Notes: generated by a model from the sequence alone, not told the origin. Positions 25,592 to 35,842 are shown, numbered from the stretch's first letter. The stretch is 64,000 nt of DNA from Alistipes sp. (GCA_017465605.1 JAFTVW010000026.1:1-64000), one strand, 5' to 3'. Program-made: numbers and translations.

Positions 25592-26161
25592 GTGGCAGGA
25601 AAGCATAAAATAGCAATCTTTGCAAGCGGCACAGGCTCAAACTTCGAGGCAATAGCCAAAGCGGCAATCGGTGGCAGAATCGATGCCGAGGTGGCCTTGC
25701 TCGTATCGGATAGGCCATCGGCCAGAGTGTGCGAGGTGGCAAAAGAGCTTGGAATCGAAACTTTTGCTTTTTGCGCAAAGGATTACGACTCTAAGCAGGA
25801 GTACGAGGCAGCGATTGTCGAAAGATGCCAGATGGCAGAGGTGGAGCTTATATGCCTTGCTGGATATATGCGACTGGTGGGGGAGACCTTGCTCAGTGCA
25901 TACGAAGGCAAGATAATAAATATCCACCCGTCGCTACTACCTGCTTTCAAAGGGAAAGATGCCATAAAACAAGCTTTTAATTACGGAGTGAAGGTCTTTG
26001 GTGTAACGATTCACTATGTGGATATGTCGCTTGACGGAGGGCAAATAATTGCTCAACAAGCATTCAACTACAATGGTTATGACATCAATGAATTGGAGAC
26101 AATGTTTCACGCCGTAGAACATACCTTATATATTAACACAATTAGAGAAATATTAAAATAG
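25592..26161 (+). CDS. purN: Phosphoribosylglycinamide formyltransferase, folate-dependent
   Basis: 189 residues, GTG start at 25592. Motifs IAIFASGTGSNFEAI, ICLAGYMRLVGE, NIHPSLLPAFKG (catalytic Asn-x-His) and VTIHYVDMSLDGGQIIAQQ (Asp) are all present. Uses 10-formyl-tetrahydrofolate to make FGAR; FolD, which feeds this cofactor pool, is encoded in the same operon. A formate-dependent isozyme, PurT, is encoded at 31203-32393. Confidence 0.93.
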   Translation: MAGKHKIAIFASGTGSNFEAIAKAAIGGRIDAEVALLVSDRPSARVCEVAKELGIETFAFCAKDYDSKQEYEAAIVERCQMAEVELICLAGYMRLVGETLLSAYEGKIINIHPSLLPAFKGKDAIKQAFNYGVKVFGVTIHYVDMSLDGGQIIAQQAFNYNGYDINELETMFHAVEHTLYINTIREILK

Positions 26162-26172
26162 ACTCAAATATT

Positions 26173-27702
26173 ATGAGAGCATTAGTAAGTGTCAGCGATA
26201 AGACAGGCGTTGTGGAGTTTGCACAACAGTTGCGTTCTTTGGGCTGGGAAATTATTGCCACAGGAGGCACAATGAAACTTCTACGCGACAACGGTGTAGA
26301 TGTTATCAACATTAGCGATGTTACGGGATTCCCCGAAATTTGTGATGGCCGAGTAAAGACTCTCCACCCAAAAGTTCACGGTGGCTTGTTGGCTCGTCGT
26401 GACGATGAGAGTCATCTCAAAGCACTTAAAGATAACGCAATCGAGTTTATCGATATGGTTTGCGTAAACCTCTATCCTTTCCGTCAGACCATCGCAAAAC
26501 CCGATGTTACAATGGAAGATGCTATCGAGAATATCGATATCGGCGGTCCATCAATGTTGCGTAGTGCAGCTAAGAACTATAAAGACGTAACAGTTGTGTG
26601 CAACCCTGAGAACTACGCAAAGATTATCGAAGAGATTAAGGCTAATGGTAACACAACCGTTGAGACTCGTTTGCAGCTCTCGGCTGAGGCTTATACACAC
26701 ACTGCCGAATACGACTCGATGATTGCAACTTATATGCGTAAGGCCGCTGGCTTGAACGAGAAGCTCTTCTTGGAGTTTGATTTGGTACAGGGACTCCGTT
26801 ATGGCGAGAATCCTCACCAGCAGGCTAAGTTCTACGGTAGCGCAGAGGCAGGTGCATACTCATTGGCCAACGCTAAGCAGCTTAATGGCAAGGAGTTGTC
26901 GTACAACAACATTCAAGATGCTAATGCAGCATTGTGCATCGTGCGTGAGTTTGACGAGCCTTTCTGCGTTGGTTTGAAGCATATGAATCCTTGCGGTGCT
27001 GCAATCGGTAGCGACGTGGTTGATGCTTGGACTAAGGCATACGAGGCCGATAAGGTTAGTATCTTTGGTGGTATCGTAGCTGTAAACCGCGAGGTAAATC
27101 GCGAGGTAGCCGAGTTGATGAAGCCTATCTTCTTGGAGATTATTATGGCTCCTTCGTTCTCAGAGGAGGCATTGGAGGTACTCTCAACAAAAAAGAACTT
27201 GCGACTCTTGCAGGTAGATATGACTAAGGACGAGAGCGTTGTTAACCAGTATGTAAGCGTTAACGGAGGTTTGCTCGTTCAGGATTTGGACAAGAAGACC
27301 GCAGAGGTTACAGCCGAGATGTGTGTAACCGAAACTAAGCCATCGGCTGAGCAGGTTACTGACCTTAACTTCGGTTGGAGAATTGTTAAGCACGTCAAGT
27401 CAAATGCAATCGTTGTTGTTAAGGACGGTCACACAGTAGGCGTTGGTGCTGGTCAGATGAACCGCGTAGGCTCGGCTGAGATTGCATTGAAGCAGGCTCA
27501 GGCAGCAGGCTTTACCGAGGGTTTGGTATTGGCATCAGACGGTTTCTTCCCATTCGACGACACAGTTACATTGGCTTCGCAGTATGGCGTAACGGCTATC
27601 GTTCAGCCCGGTGGAAGTGTTCGCGACGAGGACTCTGTAAAGAAGGCCAACGAGTGCGGTATTGCAATGGTATGTACAGGAATGCGTCACTTTAAGCACT
27701 AA
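26173..27702 (+). CDS. purH: AICAR transformylase/IMP cyclohydrolase
   Basis: 509 residues. N-terminal cyclohydrolase (ALVSVSDKTGVVEFAQQL, VTGFPEICDGRVKTLHPKVHGGLL) and C-terminal transformylase (LRYGENPHQQAKFYG, LKHMNPCGAAI, DGFFPFDDTV, QPGGSVRDEDSVKKANE). Performs the last two steps to IMP, the first with 10-formyl-THF. Six bases from purD. Confidence 0.95.
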   Translation: MRALVSVSDKTGVVEFAQQLRSLGWEIIATGGTMKLLRDNGVDVINISDVTGFPEICDGRVKTLHPKVHGGLLARRDDESHLKALKDNAIEFIDMVCVNLYPFRQTIAKPDVTMEDAIENIDIGGPSMLRSAAKNYKDVTVVCNPENYAKIIEEIKANGNTTVETRLQLSAEAYTHTAEYDSMIATYMRKAAGLNEKLFLEFDLVQGLRYGENPHQQAKFYGSAEAGAYSLANAKQLNGKELSYNNIQDANAALCIVREFDEPFCVGLKHMNPCGAAIGSDVVDAWTKAYEADKVSIFGGIVAVNREVNREVAELMKPIFLEIIMAPSFSEEALEVLSTKKNLRLLQVDMTKDESVVNQYVSVNGGLLVQDLDKKTAEVTAEMCVTETKPSAEQVTDLNFGWRIVKHVKSNAIVVVKDGHTVGVGAGQMNRVGSAEIALKQAQAAGFTEGLVLASDGFFPFDDTVTLASQYGVTAIVQPGGSVRDEDSVKKANECGIAMVCTGMRHFKH

Positions 27703-27708
27703 ACCGAG

Positions 27709-28956
27709 ATGAAAGTATTGGTAGTAGGTTCGGGTGGTCGCTGTCACGCCATTGTGGAGGCTCTCAGCAAATCACCCCAAGTAGATAAGATTTTTTGCGC
27801 ACCCGGCAATGCAGGTATCGCTGCACTTGCCGAGTGTGTGGCAATCAAAGAGACGAAGGTTGATGAGTTGTGTGAGTTCGCCAAACAAAATGGAGTGGAG
27901 CTCACCGTAGTAGGACCAGAAGTAGCACTTGAAGCAGGTATAGCTGACACATTCAAACTGAATGGGTTACGAATCTTTGGTCCAAGCAAGGCTGCTGCTC
28001 GCGTAGAGACCAGCAAGGAGTTTGCAAAGGAGCTTATGCAGAAGTATGAAGTTCCCACTGCTGCATTCCGCACATTCACCGATTTCGACGAGGCTATGGC
28101 ATACGTTAAGGCTGGCTCGTTGCCAACAGTTTTGAAATACGACGGTTTGGCTGCTGGTAAAGGTGTGGTAATTGCCGAGACATTGGAGCAGGCTGAGGAG
28201 GCTTTGCGAGATATGCTTTTGGACGAGAAGTTTGGTCAAGGTAAGGTTGTTATCGAGGAGTGGTTGGAAGGCCCAGAGTTTTCGCTTTTGTGTTTTGTGA
28301 ACGGCAAGGAGGTATATCCTATGCCCGTATCGCAAGACCACAAACGCGCATACGATGGTGACGAAGGCCCCAACACAGGCGGTATGGGCGCATACACAGA
28401 GTTACCATTTATCACCGATGAGGATTTGGATTATGCGATGGAGAATATTATGCGTCGCACTGCATCGGCTATGGTCGAGGAAGGTTGCCCATTCTGCGGT
28501 GTATTGTATGGCGGACTGATGAAGACAAAGCAGGGTATTAAGGTTATTGAGTTTAACGCTCGCTTTGGAGACCCCGAAACCGAAGTTATCCTTCCACGAA
28601 TGACAAGCGACATTTGCCAAGTATTCTGCGATGTAGCCGATGGCAAGACTCCTACAATCGAGTGGAACGATATGGCCACACTCGGCATCGTTCTGGCATC
28701 GAAGGGTTACCCCGGAAGCTACGAGAAGGGTTATGTAATCGAAGGAACAGAGGAGGTTGATGGCTCAATTTACCATATGGGCACTGCACTTAAAGATGGT
28801 AAATATGTCACTTCGGGTGGTCGCGTGATGATTGTAGTATGTCAAGCTCCCACACTTCGTGAGGCACAGCAGAAGGCGGCTGCGGAGGTTGCAAAGATTA
28901 AGTGCGACAACCTTTTCCACCGCAATGACATTGGAGATAAAGCATTCAAATTTTAA
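27709..28956 (+). CDS. purD: Phosphoribosylamine-glycine ligase
   Basis: 415 residues, ATP-grasp. VLVVGSGGRCHAIVEAL at the N-terminus (the usual GGREHA loop reads GGRCHA here), VVGPEVALEAGI, LKYDGLAAGKGVVIA, GPEFSLLCF, FNARFGDPETEVILPR. Converts phosphoribosylamine and Gly to GAR. The Glu-to-Cys change in the first loop is the only oddity; catalytic ATP-grasp residues are present. Confidence 0.94.
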   Translation: MKVLVVGSGGRCHAIVEALSKSPQVDKIFCAPGNAGIAALAECVAIKETKVDELCEFAKQNGVELTVVGPEVALEAGIADTFKLNGLRIFGPSKAAARVETSKEFAKELMQKYEVPTAAFRTFTDFDEAMAYVKAGSLPTVLKYDGLAAGKGVVIAETLEQAEEALRDMLLDEKFGQGKVVIEEWLEGPEFSLLCFVNGKEVYPMPVSQDHKRAYDGDEGPNTGGMGAYTELPFITDEDLDYAMENIMRRTASAMVEEGCPFCGVLYGGLMKTKQGIKVIEFNARFGDPETEVILPRMTSDICQVFCDVADGKTPTIEWNDMATLGIVLASKGYPGSYEKGYVIEGTEEVDGSIYHMGTALKDGKYVTSGGRVMIVVCQAPTLREAQQKAAAEVAKIKCDNLFHRNDIGDKAFKF

Positions 28957-28970
28957 TACACAATAAAACG

Positions 28971-29822
28971 ATGATTATAAACGGAAAAGAGTTAGCCCTA
29001 TCACTAAAACAGGAGATGGCTGCCAATGTAGCCACATTCACCGAGAAATATGGTCGTGTACCTCACTTGGTTGTGATTTTGGTAGGCGAGGACCCAGGTA
29101 GCGTATCGTATGTGACGGGTAAAGCAAAAGCATCGGAGGAGGTTGGTTTGAAGAATACCACAATCCGCAAGCCCGACACAATCAGCGAGGAGGAACTTTT
29201 GGGTATTATCGATGAGCTAAACGCAGATGACTCGGTTGACGGCATCTTGGTACAGTTGCCATTGCCAAAGCACATTGACTCAGACAAGGTTATCGCAGCT
29301 ATCAAGGCTGAGAAGGATGTCGATGGCTTCCACCCTATGAATGTGGCAAATTTGTGGCTCAAACAGCCCTGCACATTGCCCTGCACACCAAAGGGAATTA
29401 TCAAACTATTGAAGCGTGCAAACGTGGAGATTGCAGGTAAGGAGGTTGTAGTAATCGGCCGCAGCAACATTGTTGGATTGCCCGTATCGAAGCTTCTTCT
29501 TAATGAGAACGCAACAGTTACTATCGCACATAGCCGCACAAAGAATTTGGCAGAGGTCACACGCCGCGCCGATATTTTGGTTGTAGCAATTGGCCGTCCT
29601 AAGTTTGTAACAGCCGATATGGTTAAGGAGGGTGCTGTGGTGATTGACGTGGGTGTTAATCGTGACCCCGAGACTAAGAAGTTGTGTGGTGACGTTGATT
29701 TCGCTGCAATCGAGCCAAAGGCAGCAGCTATTACTCCCGTTCCAGGTGGAGTAGGCCCTATGACTATCACCTGCCTTATGGAAAACACCATCGAGTGCTT
29801 CTTGCGCAAGATGGAGAAATAG
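28971..29822 (+). CDS. folD: Methylenetetrahydrofolate dehydrogenase/cyclohydrolase
   Basis: 283 residues. Motifs ILVGEDPGSVSYVTGKAKASEEVGL (Lys of the active site), DGILVQLPLPKHID, DVDGFHPMNVANL, VVIGRSNIVGLPVSKLL and TPVPGGVGPMTITCLMENT. Interconverts methylene-, methenyl- and 10-formyl-THF, giving formyl donors to PurN and PurH. Last gene of the operon, followed by a terminator. Confidence 0.95.
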   Translation: MIINGKELALSLKQEMAANVATFTEKYGRVPHLVVILVGEDPGSVSYVTGKAKASEEVGLKNTTIRKPDTISEEELLGIIDELNADDSVDGILVQLPLPKHIDSDKVIAAIKAEKDVDGFHPMNVANLWLKQPCTLPCTPKGIIKLLKRANVEIAGKEVVVIGRSNIVGLPVSKLLLNENATVTIAHSRTKNLAEVTRRADILVVAIGRPKFVTADMVKEGAVVIDVGVNRDPETKKLCGDVDFAAIEPKAAAITPVPGGVGPMTITCLMENTIECFLRKMEK

Positions 29823-29832
29823 GGGAGAGAGA

Positions 29833-29853
29833 ATTCAAAATTCAAAATTCAAA
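29833..29853. repeat. Three tandem ATTCAAA units
   Basis: Short 7-bp tandem repeat just after folD, continued by an imperfect ATTGAAT. A likely slippage tract with no evident function. Confidence 0.7.
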
Positions 29854-29881
29854 ATTGAATATTAGAATTAGAATACATACA

Positions 29882-29918
29882 AACCTGTCTGTTCACAAGA
29901 ATAGACAGGTTATTTTTT
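29882..29918 (+). terminator. Terminator of the purine operon
   Basis: AACCTGTCT (29882-29890) pairs perfectly with AGACAGGTT (29903-29911), extended by TTC/GAA inside, then ATTTTTT. Confidence 0.9.
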
Positions 29919-30000
29919 GTATTGAATTGTAAAATTTATCATCTGGTGTAATTTTCATACCACTAACTGCGACTAATAGGGCAAACAAACAAAAATAGAG

Positions 30001-30477
30001 ATGAAAACCCAAACAAAAGAACAGTTATTTTTGGACATAGTACACGCCAATCGAAATATTATATACAAAGTGTGCTACATATACGCTCCAAAAGGAATGA
30101 TAGAAGATTACTATCAAGAGGTATTGTGCAACTTATGGCAAAGTTTCGACAAATTTGAAGGCCGAAGTAAATATTCTACTTGGATATATAGAATTGCTCT
30201 TTACACCTGTATATCATATATCCGCCGCAAACGACCTGCAACTATATCATTGTCTTTTGATATTTCCAACAACGAGGATTCTGCCTTAAAAGAACAGTTA
30301 GACGAGTTGCACTCTATAATAAATCGATTGTGTCATATTGACAGAGCTTTGATAATATTATGGCTTGACGGATACTCCTACGAAGATATGGCCGAAGTTA
30401 CAGGACTTACAGAATCGAATGTTGCAGTGAAACTTATGCGCGCTAAGAATAAAATCAAAAAAATGTTTAACGCTTAA
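30001..30477 (+). CDS. ECF-type RNA polymerase sigma factor
   Basis: 158 residues. Region 2 (IIYKVCYIYAPKGMIEDYYQEVLCNLWQSFDKFEGRSKYSTWIYRIALYTCI, seen as a run of family-typical residues) and region 4 (ALIILWLDGYSYEDMAEVTGLTESNVAVKLMRAKNKIK). No long N-terminal domain, so group 4 (extracytoplasmic function). Thirteen bases before a gene for a four-helix membrane protein that may be its regulator. Target promoters unknown. Confidence 0.85.
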   Translation: MKTQTKEQLFLDIVHANRNIIYKVCYIYAPKGMIEDYYQEVLCNLWQSFDKFEGRSKYSTWIYRIALYTCISYIRRKRPATISLSFDISNNEDSALKEQLDELHSIINRLCHIDRALIILWLDGYSYEDMAEVTGLTESNVAVKLMRAKNKIKKMFNA

Positions 30478-30490
30478 AACTATTACAATT

Positions 30491-31072
30491 ATGGAACTTG
30501 AACAATTGAAACAATCTTGGGACAAACTTTCAGAGCGTCTTGAACGTGAAGAAGTACTTCGCCGACAAGAGCTAAAAATCGTAATGGAGGGCAAGGTATC
30601 TTCGTATGTAAACAAAGTAAAGCTTAACCAATGCTTAGGTTGGATAGTACTCGTATGCTCTATTGGATTACTATTTGTTAGGAATATTCACACCGACCCA
30701 TTTGGTTGGATTGTGATTGGGACAGTAGTGGTTATGGATATATTTCTATTCAGCCCAATGTATCGCATATTGCTCCGCCTATCAAAATTCGATGCCAACA
30801 TTATGCAACAGGAACAGATGATTCTGGAATATGAACAAAAATATGTTAGCAGAAGTATCGTTGTGGCTTGTTTTATTGCTCTGCTATTTGCATATGTCAT
30901 TATTGAGGCATTGGTTAGAAATGCTGTACTAACGTCAAATTGGTGGCTATGGGTAATTCTTACAATTATCGGCTCAGCCATTTTAGGAGGTTGGAGATAT
31001 ACGGTTGAAAGAGAGCGCATTTCTGAAATAAAACAGCGAATTATCGCTTTGAAACAATTTGAAGAAGAGTAG
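30491..31072 (+). CDS. Four-helix membrane protein, possible anti-sigma partner
   Basis: 193 residues. An N-terminal charged coiled-coil-like segment (LEQLKQSWDKLSERLEREE) faces the cytoplasm, followed by two pairs of membrane helices around 50-95 and 120-170. No zinc-binding anti-sigma motif is seen. Placement directly after an ECF sigma gene is common for such proteins in Bacteroides and suggests, without proof, a role in controlling it. Confidence 0.6.
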   Translation: MELEQLKQSWDKLSERLEREEVLRRQELKIVMEGKVSSYVNKVKLNQCLGWIVLVCSIGLLFVRNIHTDPFGWIVIGTVVVMDIFLFSPMYRILLRLSKFDANIMQQEQMILEYEQKYVSRSIVVACFIALLFAYVIIEALVRNAVLTSNWWLWVILTIIGSAILGGWRYTVERERISEIKQRIIALKQFEEE

Positions 31073-31084
31073 GCCAACAATAGT

Positions 31085-31117
31085 AAAGGGAGTTCGCAAA
31101 AAATGTGAACTCCCTTT
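31085..31117. terminator. Bidirectional terminator
   Basis: AAAGGGAGTTC (31085-31095) and GAACTCCCTTT (31107-31117), perfect, extended by G-U pairs. Lies between convergent operons (sigma factor on +, purT on -). Confidence 0.85.
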
Positions 31118-31202
31118 GCCATATGCATTTGGCATCACTACCACACTATTCTCACCAACCAATGAAGTTGCCTAAAAATTCCTCTTTTTATGCAACTTCT
31201 AC

Positions 31203-32393
31203 TTATCTTGGCAATGCCTCTACCTCCAATGTAGCATAAGCCTTCTCGGCCTTAGCCAATGCCTCCTCGACACTCTCGCCACGAGCCAAAATCACACCCA
31301 TACGGCGGTGACCCTTAACCTCAGGTTTACCGAAAATACGCACCTGAACATTAGGTTCTGCCAATACTTTATCGAGATTACCAAACACAACCTTATCGGT
31401 ATCACCCTCTACAACCACAGCCTTCGATGCTGATGGGCCATAGAAATTGATTGAAGGGATAGGCAAGCCCAACACAGCGCGTGCGTGAAGAGCAAACTCC
31501 GACAAATCCTGTGAAATCATCGTTACCATACCTGTATCGTGTGGACGAGGCGAAACCTCGCTAAATAACACCTTATCGCCACATACGAACAACTCAACAC
31601 CAAAGATACCATAACCTCCCAAAGCATCGGTCACCTTCTTTGCAATGTCACGAGCCTGCTCCAAAGCCACCTCGCTCATAGGCTGAGGCTGCCAGCTCTC
31701 GCGATAGTCGCCATCGACCTGATGGTGGCCAATAGGATTTAGGAACGATGTACCGCCAGAGTGACGAACAGTAAGAAGTGTAATCTCATAATCGAACTTC
31801 ACAAAGCCCTCGACAATAACCTCGCCACCACCTGCGCGGCCACCCTCCTGAGCTATCTTCCAAGAGTTATCGGCATCTGCGGGAGTCTTGCATACGCTCT
31901 GACCGTGACCCGATGAGCTCATAATTGGCTTTACCACGCAAGGCGTGCCAATCTTCTCGATTGCAGCATCAAACTCCTCGCGAGTAGCGGCAAAGCAATA
32001 AGGAGATGTCGGAATCGCAAGTGTCTCGGCTGCTAACTGGCGGATACCCTTGCGATTCATTGTAAGTAGGGTAGCATTGGCCGTAGGAATAACATTATAA
32101 CCCTCCTTCTCCAACTCAACGAGTGTAGGAGTTGCGATAGCCTCCACCTCGGGGATAATATAATCGGGTTTTTCTGCCTCAATAATTTCGCGCAAACGCT
32201 GTCCGTCCAACATCGACAATACATATGAGCGATGAGCCACCTGCATAGCGGGTGCATTCTCATATTTATCAAGAGCAATAACCTCTACACCATATCGTTG
32301 TAGCTCCAAAGCAACCTCTTTGCCCAACTCTCCCGAACCGCACAAAATGGCTTTCTTGCCAACTGAGGTCATTGGAGTTCCAATCTTTACCAT
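31203..32393 (-). CDS. purT: Formate-dependent phosphoribosylglycinamide formyltransferase
   Basis: 396 residues from the ATG at 32393 ([14 protein letters not shown]); the longer in-frame start at 32441 adds non-conserved residues. ATP-grasp features: [70 protein letters not shown] and [16 protein letters not shown]. Makes FGAR from GAR with formate and ATP, bypassing folate. It follows pyrB by 57 bp on the same strand, so may be co-transcribed with pyrimidine genes. Confidence 0.94.
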   Translation of the reverse strand: MVKIGTPMTSVGKKAILCGSGELGKEVALELQRYGVEVIALDKYENAPAMQVAHRSYVLSMLDGQRLREIIEAEKPDYIIPEVEAIATPTLVELEKEGYNVIPTANATLLTMNRKGIRQLAAETLAIPTSPYCFAATREEFDAAIEKIGTPCVVKPIMSSSGHGQSVCKTPADADNSWKIAQEGGRAGGGEVIVEGFVKFDYEITLLTVRHSGGTSFLNPIGHHQVDGDYRESWQPQPMSEVALEQARDIAKKVTDALGGYGIFGVELFVCGDKVLFSEVSPRPHDTGMVTMISQDLSEFALHARAVLGLPIPSINFYGPSASKAVVVEGDTDKVVFGNLDKVLAEPNVQVRIFGKPEVKGHRRMGVILARGESVEEALAKAEKAYATLEVEALPR

Positions 32394-32450
32394 AATAATC
32401 TGTCTTTTGTATTTGTTAATATAATAAATTGCGTTTGTCACGCATCAAAA

Positions 32451-33533
32451 CTATTTTTTGCGAGCCTCGCAGTAAGCACAACGATAACCATCGGCAGTCT
32501 CGTGGAAGAGTTTATCCACATCTTCCCAATTTGAGATACACATACGATTACTGCATCGCCAATCGTTATGCACCAAATCGGTATCCAGACGAGGTGTCTC
32601 GCTCTGCGTTGGACGCTCCTTTGCCCATTCGAGCAGAGTGTAAATCAATGCCATACGCACAAACTTACCATTCTCAACCTGACGGAAATATGCCGCACGG
32701 GGGTCGTTATCCACTGCGCGAGTAATCTCGTTCACGCGTGGCAGTGGGTGAAGAACAATCATATCCTCCTTAGCGAGTTTCATTCGCTCCGGATTGAGAA
32801 TAAAGCTATCCTTCAAACGCTCAAACTCCTCCTCGTCCAAGAAACGCTCCTTCTGAACTCGGGTCATATAGAGGATATCCAACTCTGGAAGTACCTCCTC
32901 CATTGTAGAAACCTCACGCGTTGGAACATTATTCTTATCACAAACCTCACGGCGGATATACGATGGCAAGCGCAACTCCTCGGGCGCAATCAGCACCACA
33001 TTGATACCCTCATAACGCGACAAAGCCTTGATAAGAGAGTGAACCGTACGTCCAAACTTCAAATCACCGCAGAATCCGATTGTAAGATTATCCAAACGAC
33101 CCTTCTCACGACGAATTGTCAAAAGGTCGGTCAAGGTCTGAGTAGGGTGTGCGTGGCTACCATCACCAGCATTGATAATAGGCACGTTAGAGTAGTGTGA
33201 TGCCACAAAAGGCGCACCCTCCTTGCTATGGCGCATAGCGATAATATCGGCAAAGCAACCAATTACACGCACTGTATCGGCAACGGTCTCGCCCTTACTT
33301 ACCGAAGAAGATGCCGCATCGGAAAATCCCAACACATTACCTCCCAACTCCATCATCGCTGATGTAAAGCTCAAACGAGTACGGGTACTCGGCTCGTAGA
33401 ATAGGGTAGCGAGTTTTTTGCCTTTGCATACCTCGCTATATTTCTCACGGTTGGCGATGATATCAAGTGCCGTATTGATTATCTGGTCAACTTCCGCGAC
33501 CGAAATATCGGTTGTATCAATTAGATGTCTCAT
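32451..33533 (-). CDS. pyrB: Aspartate carbamoyltransferase with fused zinc-knuckle tail
   Basis: 360 residues against about 310 for a usual catalytic chain. Catalytic motifs: [64 protein letters not shown] and [10 protein letters not shown]. After about residue 308 comes an extension with Cys327, Cys332, Cys352 and Cys355 (C-x4-C-x19-C-x2-[11 protein letters not shown] ... YRCAYCE). E. coli PyrI has C-x4-C-x23-C-x2-C with similar residues, so this looks like the PyrI zinc domain joined to PyrB without the nucleotide-binding domain. Carbamoylates aspartate in UMP synthesis. Confidence 0.92.
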   Translation of the reverse strand: MRHLIDTTDISVAEVDQIINTALDIIANREKYSEVCKGKKLATLFYEPSTRTRLSFTSAMMELGGNVLGFSDAASSSVSKGETVADTVRVIGCFADIIAMRHSKEGAPFVASHYSNVPIINAGDGSHAHPTQTLTDLLTIRREKGRLDNLTIGFCGDLKFGRTVHSLIKALSRYEGINVVLIAPEELRLPSYIRREVCDKNNVPTREVSTMEEVLPELDILYMTRVQKERFLDEEEFERLKDSFILNPERMKLAKEDMIVLHPLPRVNEITRAVDNDPRAAYFRQVENGKFVRMALIYTLLEWAKERPTQSETPRLDTDLVHNDWRCSNRMCISNWEDVDKLFHETADGYRCAYCEARKK

Positions 33534-33544
33534 AGGACAATGTT

Positions 33545-34177
33545 TTATTTGTTAATCCAACTCTCGTCTGATGGGTTATTACGGAAAGCTATGATGCGGG
33601 CGCAATCCTCCTGCTTAATGTAGCCCTCCTCAGCCGCAGCCTCCACCAATGCATCGAGGTTTGAGAGTGAGTGGTTCTCAGCCTTAGCCTCTGCCAAACG
33701 ATCCAAACCTTTCTTCATACCGTAAGTGAAGATGCTCACAATGCCCAACACGTCAGCTCCTGCCTCGCGAAGAACATTCACAACCTCGATACAGCTTCCG
33801 CCAGTAGAAATCAAATCCTCTACAACTACAACCTTCTGACCCTTCTCCAACTTACCTTCAATCTGATTTGTACGACCGTGATCCTTTGCACCACTACGTA
33901 CATAACCCATTGGCAAATCAAGAATTGTCGCTACGATAGCTGCGTGAGCAATACCTGCGGTACTTGTACCCATCAACACCTCGCACTCAGGATAGTACTT
34001 CTTAACCATCTCGGCCAAGCCCTTCTCGACGTTATCACGCACGCGTGGAGCAGTGAGAGTCAAACGATTATCACAATAGATAGGGCTTTTGATACCACTT
34101 GCCCAAGTGAAAGGTTGCTCAGGGCGCAAAAATACTGCACCGATTGATAACAAATCTTTTGCAATGCTCTTTTCCAT
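33545..34177 (-). CDS. pyrE: Orotate phosphoribosyltransferase
   Basis: 210 residues. [16 protein letters not shown] at the N-terminus, [14 protein letters not shown], the loop Lys-rich [11 protein letters not shown] and the PRPP-binding motif [14 protein letters not shown]. Converts orotate and PRPP to OMP. Eleven bases from pyrB. Confidence 0.94.
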   Translation of the reverse strand: MEKSIAKDLLSIGAVFLRPEQPFTWASGIKSPIYCDNRLTLTAPRVRDNVEKGLAEMVKKYYPECEVLMGTSTAGIAHAAIVATILDLPMGYVRSGAKDHGRTNQIEGKLEKGQKVVVVEDLISTGGSCIEVVNVLREAGADVLGIVSIFTYGMKKGLDRLAEAKAENHSLSNLDALVEAAAEEGYIKQEDCARIIAFRNNPSDESWINK

Positions 34178-34210
34178 AATATATTCGTTTTAATTTATTT
34201 CAAGATTAAT

Positions 34211-34912
34211 TTACTCGGCAAACTCGGCCATACAACGCTTATAAGCAGCAACAGGATCGGCGGCCTGAGTGATAGGGCGGCCAACTACGATATAGTCGGT
34301 ACCAATCTCCTTAGCTCTTGCAGGGGTGGTTACACGAACCTGATCGCCAACCTCGCCATCGGCAAAACGTACACCCGGAGTTACTGTTACAAACTCCTTT
34401 CCGCAAGCCTCCTTCACCATACCGGCCTCCAACGGAGAACATACTACGCCATCGAGACCTGCCTCTTTGGCATTCTTCGCATAGTGAACGATAGTGTCGT
34501 TGATTGAAGCATTGATAAGCAAATCCTTCTGCATACGCTCCTCGCTCGTAGAGGTAAGCTGGGTAACGGCAATAAGAAGTGGGCGAGTGCCATCTTCGCG
34601 AGTAAGACCTTCCAATGCAGCCTTCATCATCTCGACAGTACCAGCAGCGTGGAGATTACACATATCAACGTCCATCTTCGACAACACCGACATAGCCTTC
34701 TTTACGGTATTGGGGATATCGTGAAGTTTAAGGTCGAGGAAAATTTTATGACCACGAGCCTTGATATCGCGAACAATAGCGGGACCCGCAGCATAATAGA
34801 GTTCCATACCAATCTTAACGAAAGGTTTGCAATCGGTAAATTTGTCGAGGAATGCGAGTGTAGCTTCGGCACTACTGAAATCGCAAGCAATAATTACATC
34901 TCTCTGGCTCAT
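34211..34912 (-). CDS. pyrF: Orotidine 5'-phosphate decarboxylase, short form
   Basis: 233 residues. Catalytic series [42 protein letters not shown] (Lys-Asp pair), [11 protein letters not shown] and [23 protein letters not shown]. Length and motif match the compact Bacillus/E. coli type, not the longer type 2. Makes UMP. Probably first gene of pyrF-pyrE-pyrB-purT. Confidence 0.94.
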   Translation of the reverse strand: MSQRDVIIACDFSSAEATLAFLDKFTDCKPFVKIGMELYYAAGPAIVRDIKARGHKIFLDLKLHDIPNTVKKAMSVLSKMDVDMCNLHAAGTVEMMKAALEGLTREDGTRPLLIAVTQLTSTSEERMQKDLLINASINDTIVHYAKNAKEAGLDGVVCSPLEAGMVKEACGKEFVTVTPGVRFADGEVGDQVRVTTPARAKEIGTDYIVVGRPITQAADPVAAYKRCMAEFAE

Positions 34913-35015
34913 AGTTATATTATAGTATTTTGATTTATATATTCTATTTCAAAGTGCTAATTTAACAAATCTTTTGCAGAATAACAACAGTAATGTAAAA
35001 ATGTGGAACAGCGTA

Positions 35016-35057
35016 TAAAAAAATATCCTATCTAACCCAATGTCAGATAGGATATTT
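35016..35057 (-). terminator. Terminator after fabG
   Basis: A perfect 13-bp stem (35021-35033 with 35045-35057; AAATATCCTATCT on +) and, reading on -, a T run immediately after. Ends the fabH-fabF-fabG unit before pyrF. Confidence 0.88.
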
Positions 35058-35095
35058 AGCCGATTCTGAATCTTGAATTTTAGCATTCAAAAGAT

Positions 35096-35842
35096 TTAGC
35101 AATTCATTGCACCGCAGCAGTGGATTACCTGACCGCTCACATAGCTCGAAAGGTCGCTGGCCAAGAACAAAGCGACATTGGCCACGTCTTCGGGTGTGCC
35201 GCCACGACGCAAAGGAATCTGCTGATTCCAAGCATCACGCACCTCCTGAGGGAGTTGATTGGTCATCTCGGTAATAATAAAGCCCGGAGCGATGGCATTT
35301 GCGCGAATACCACGAGGGCCCATCTCCTTAGCGATAGACTTAGCCAAGCCAATCATACCAGCCTTTGATGCTGAATAATTACACTGGCCTGCATTACCCG
35401 AAACGCCTACAACCGACGACATATTGATAATCGAGCCACCGCGCTGCTTCGCCATAATAGGAGTAACGGCGTGGATAAAGTTGAAGGCTGATTTCAGATT
35501 TACATTAATCACTGCGTCCCACTGAGCCTCCGACATACGCATCATCAAACCATCTTTTGTGATACCTGCATTGTTTACCAACACATCGATACGACCAAAA
35601 TCCTCCATAATCTGCTTCACAACCTCGTGCGACTCCTCAAACGAGGCTGCATTCGACGCATAAGCCTTAGCCTTTACACCCAATGCCTCCAACTCTGCAA
35701 GAGTTTGCTCGGCAGCTTCGTTGATGACCAAATCTGTGAATGCAACATTTGCACCCTGCTCCGCAAAGCGAATAGCAATCGCTTTACCAATACCTCTGGC
35801 AGCTCCTGTTACAAGGGCTACTTTTCCTTCCAAAAATTTCAT
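35096..35842 (-). CDS. fabG: 3-oxoacyl-ACP reductase
   Basis: 248 residues, short-chain dehydrogenase. VTGAARGIGKAIAIRFAEQG (nucleotide site), VLVNNAGITKDGLMMRM, INMSSVVGVSGNAGQCNYSASKAG (Ser, Tyr-x3-Lys) and RANAIAPGFIITEMT. Reduces 3-oxoacyl-ACP. The C-terminus ends GQVIHCCGAMNC instead of the more usual GGM form. Third gene after fabH and fabF. Confidence 0.9.
   Translation of the reverse strand: MKFLEGKVALVTGAARGIGKAIAIRFAEQGANVAFTDLVINEAAEQTLAELEALGVKAKAYASNAASFEESHEVVKQIMEDFGRIDVLVNNAGITKDGLMMRMSEAQWDAVINVNLKSAFNFIHAVTPIMAKQRGGSIINMSSVVGVSGNAGQCNYSASKAGMIGLAKSIAKEMGPRGIRANAIAPGFIITEMTNQLPQEVRDAWNQQIPLRRGGTPEDVANVALFLASDLSSYVSGQVIHCCGAMNC

Noticed and set aside
29063..29845. Long antisense reading frame (260 codons) opposite folD
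   Set aside because: A mirror frame of a conserved gene with Ser/Thr/Ile-rich composition and no family motifs.
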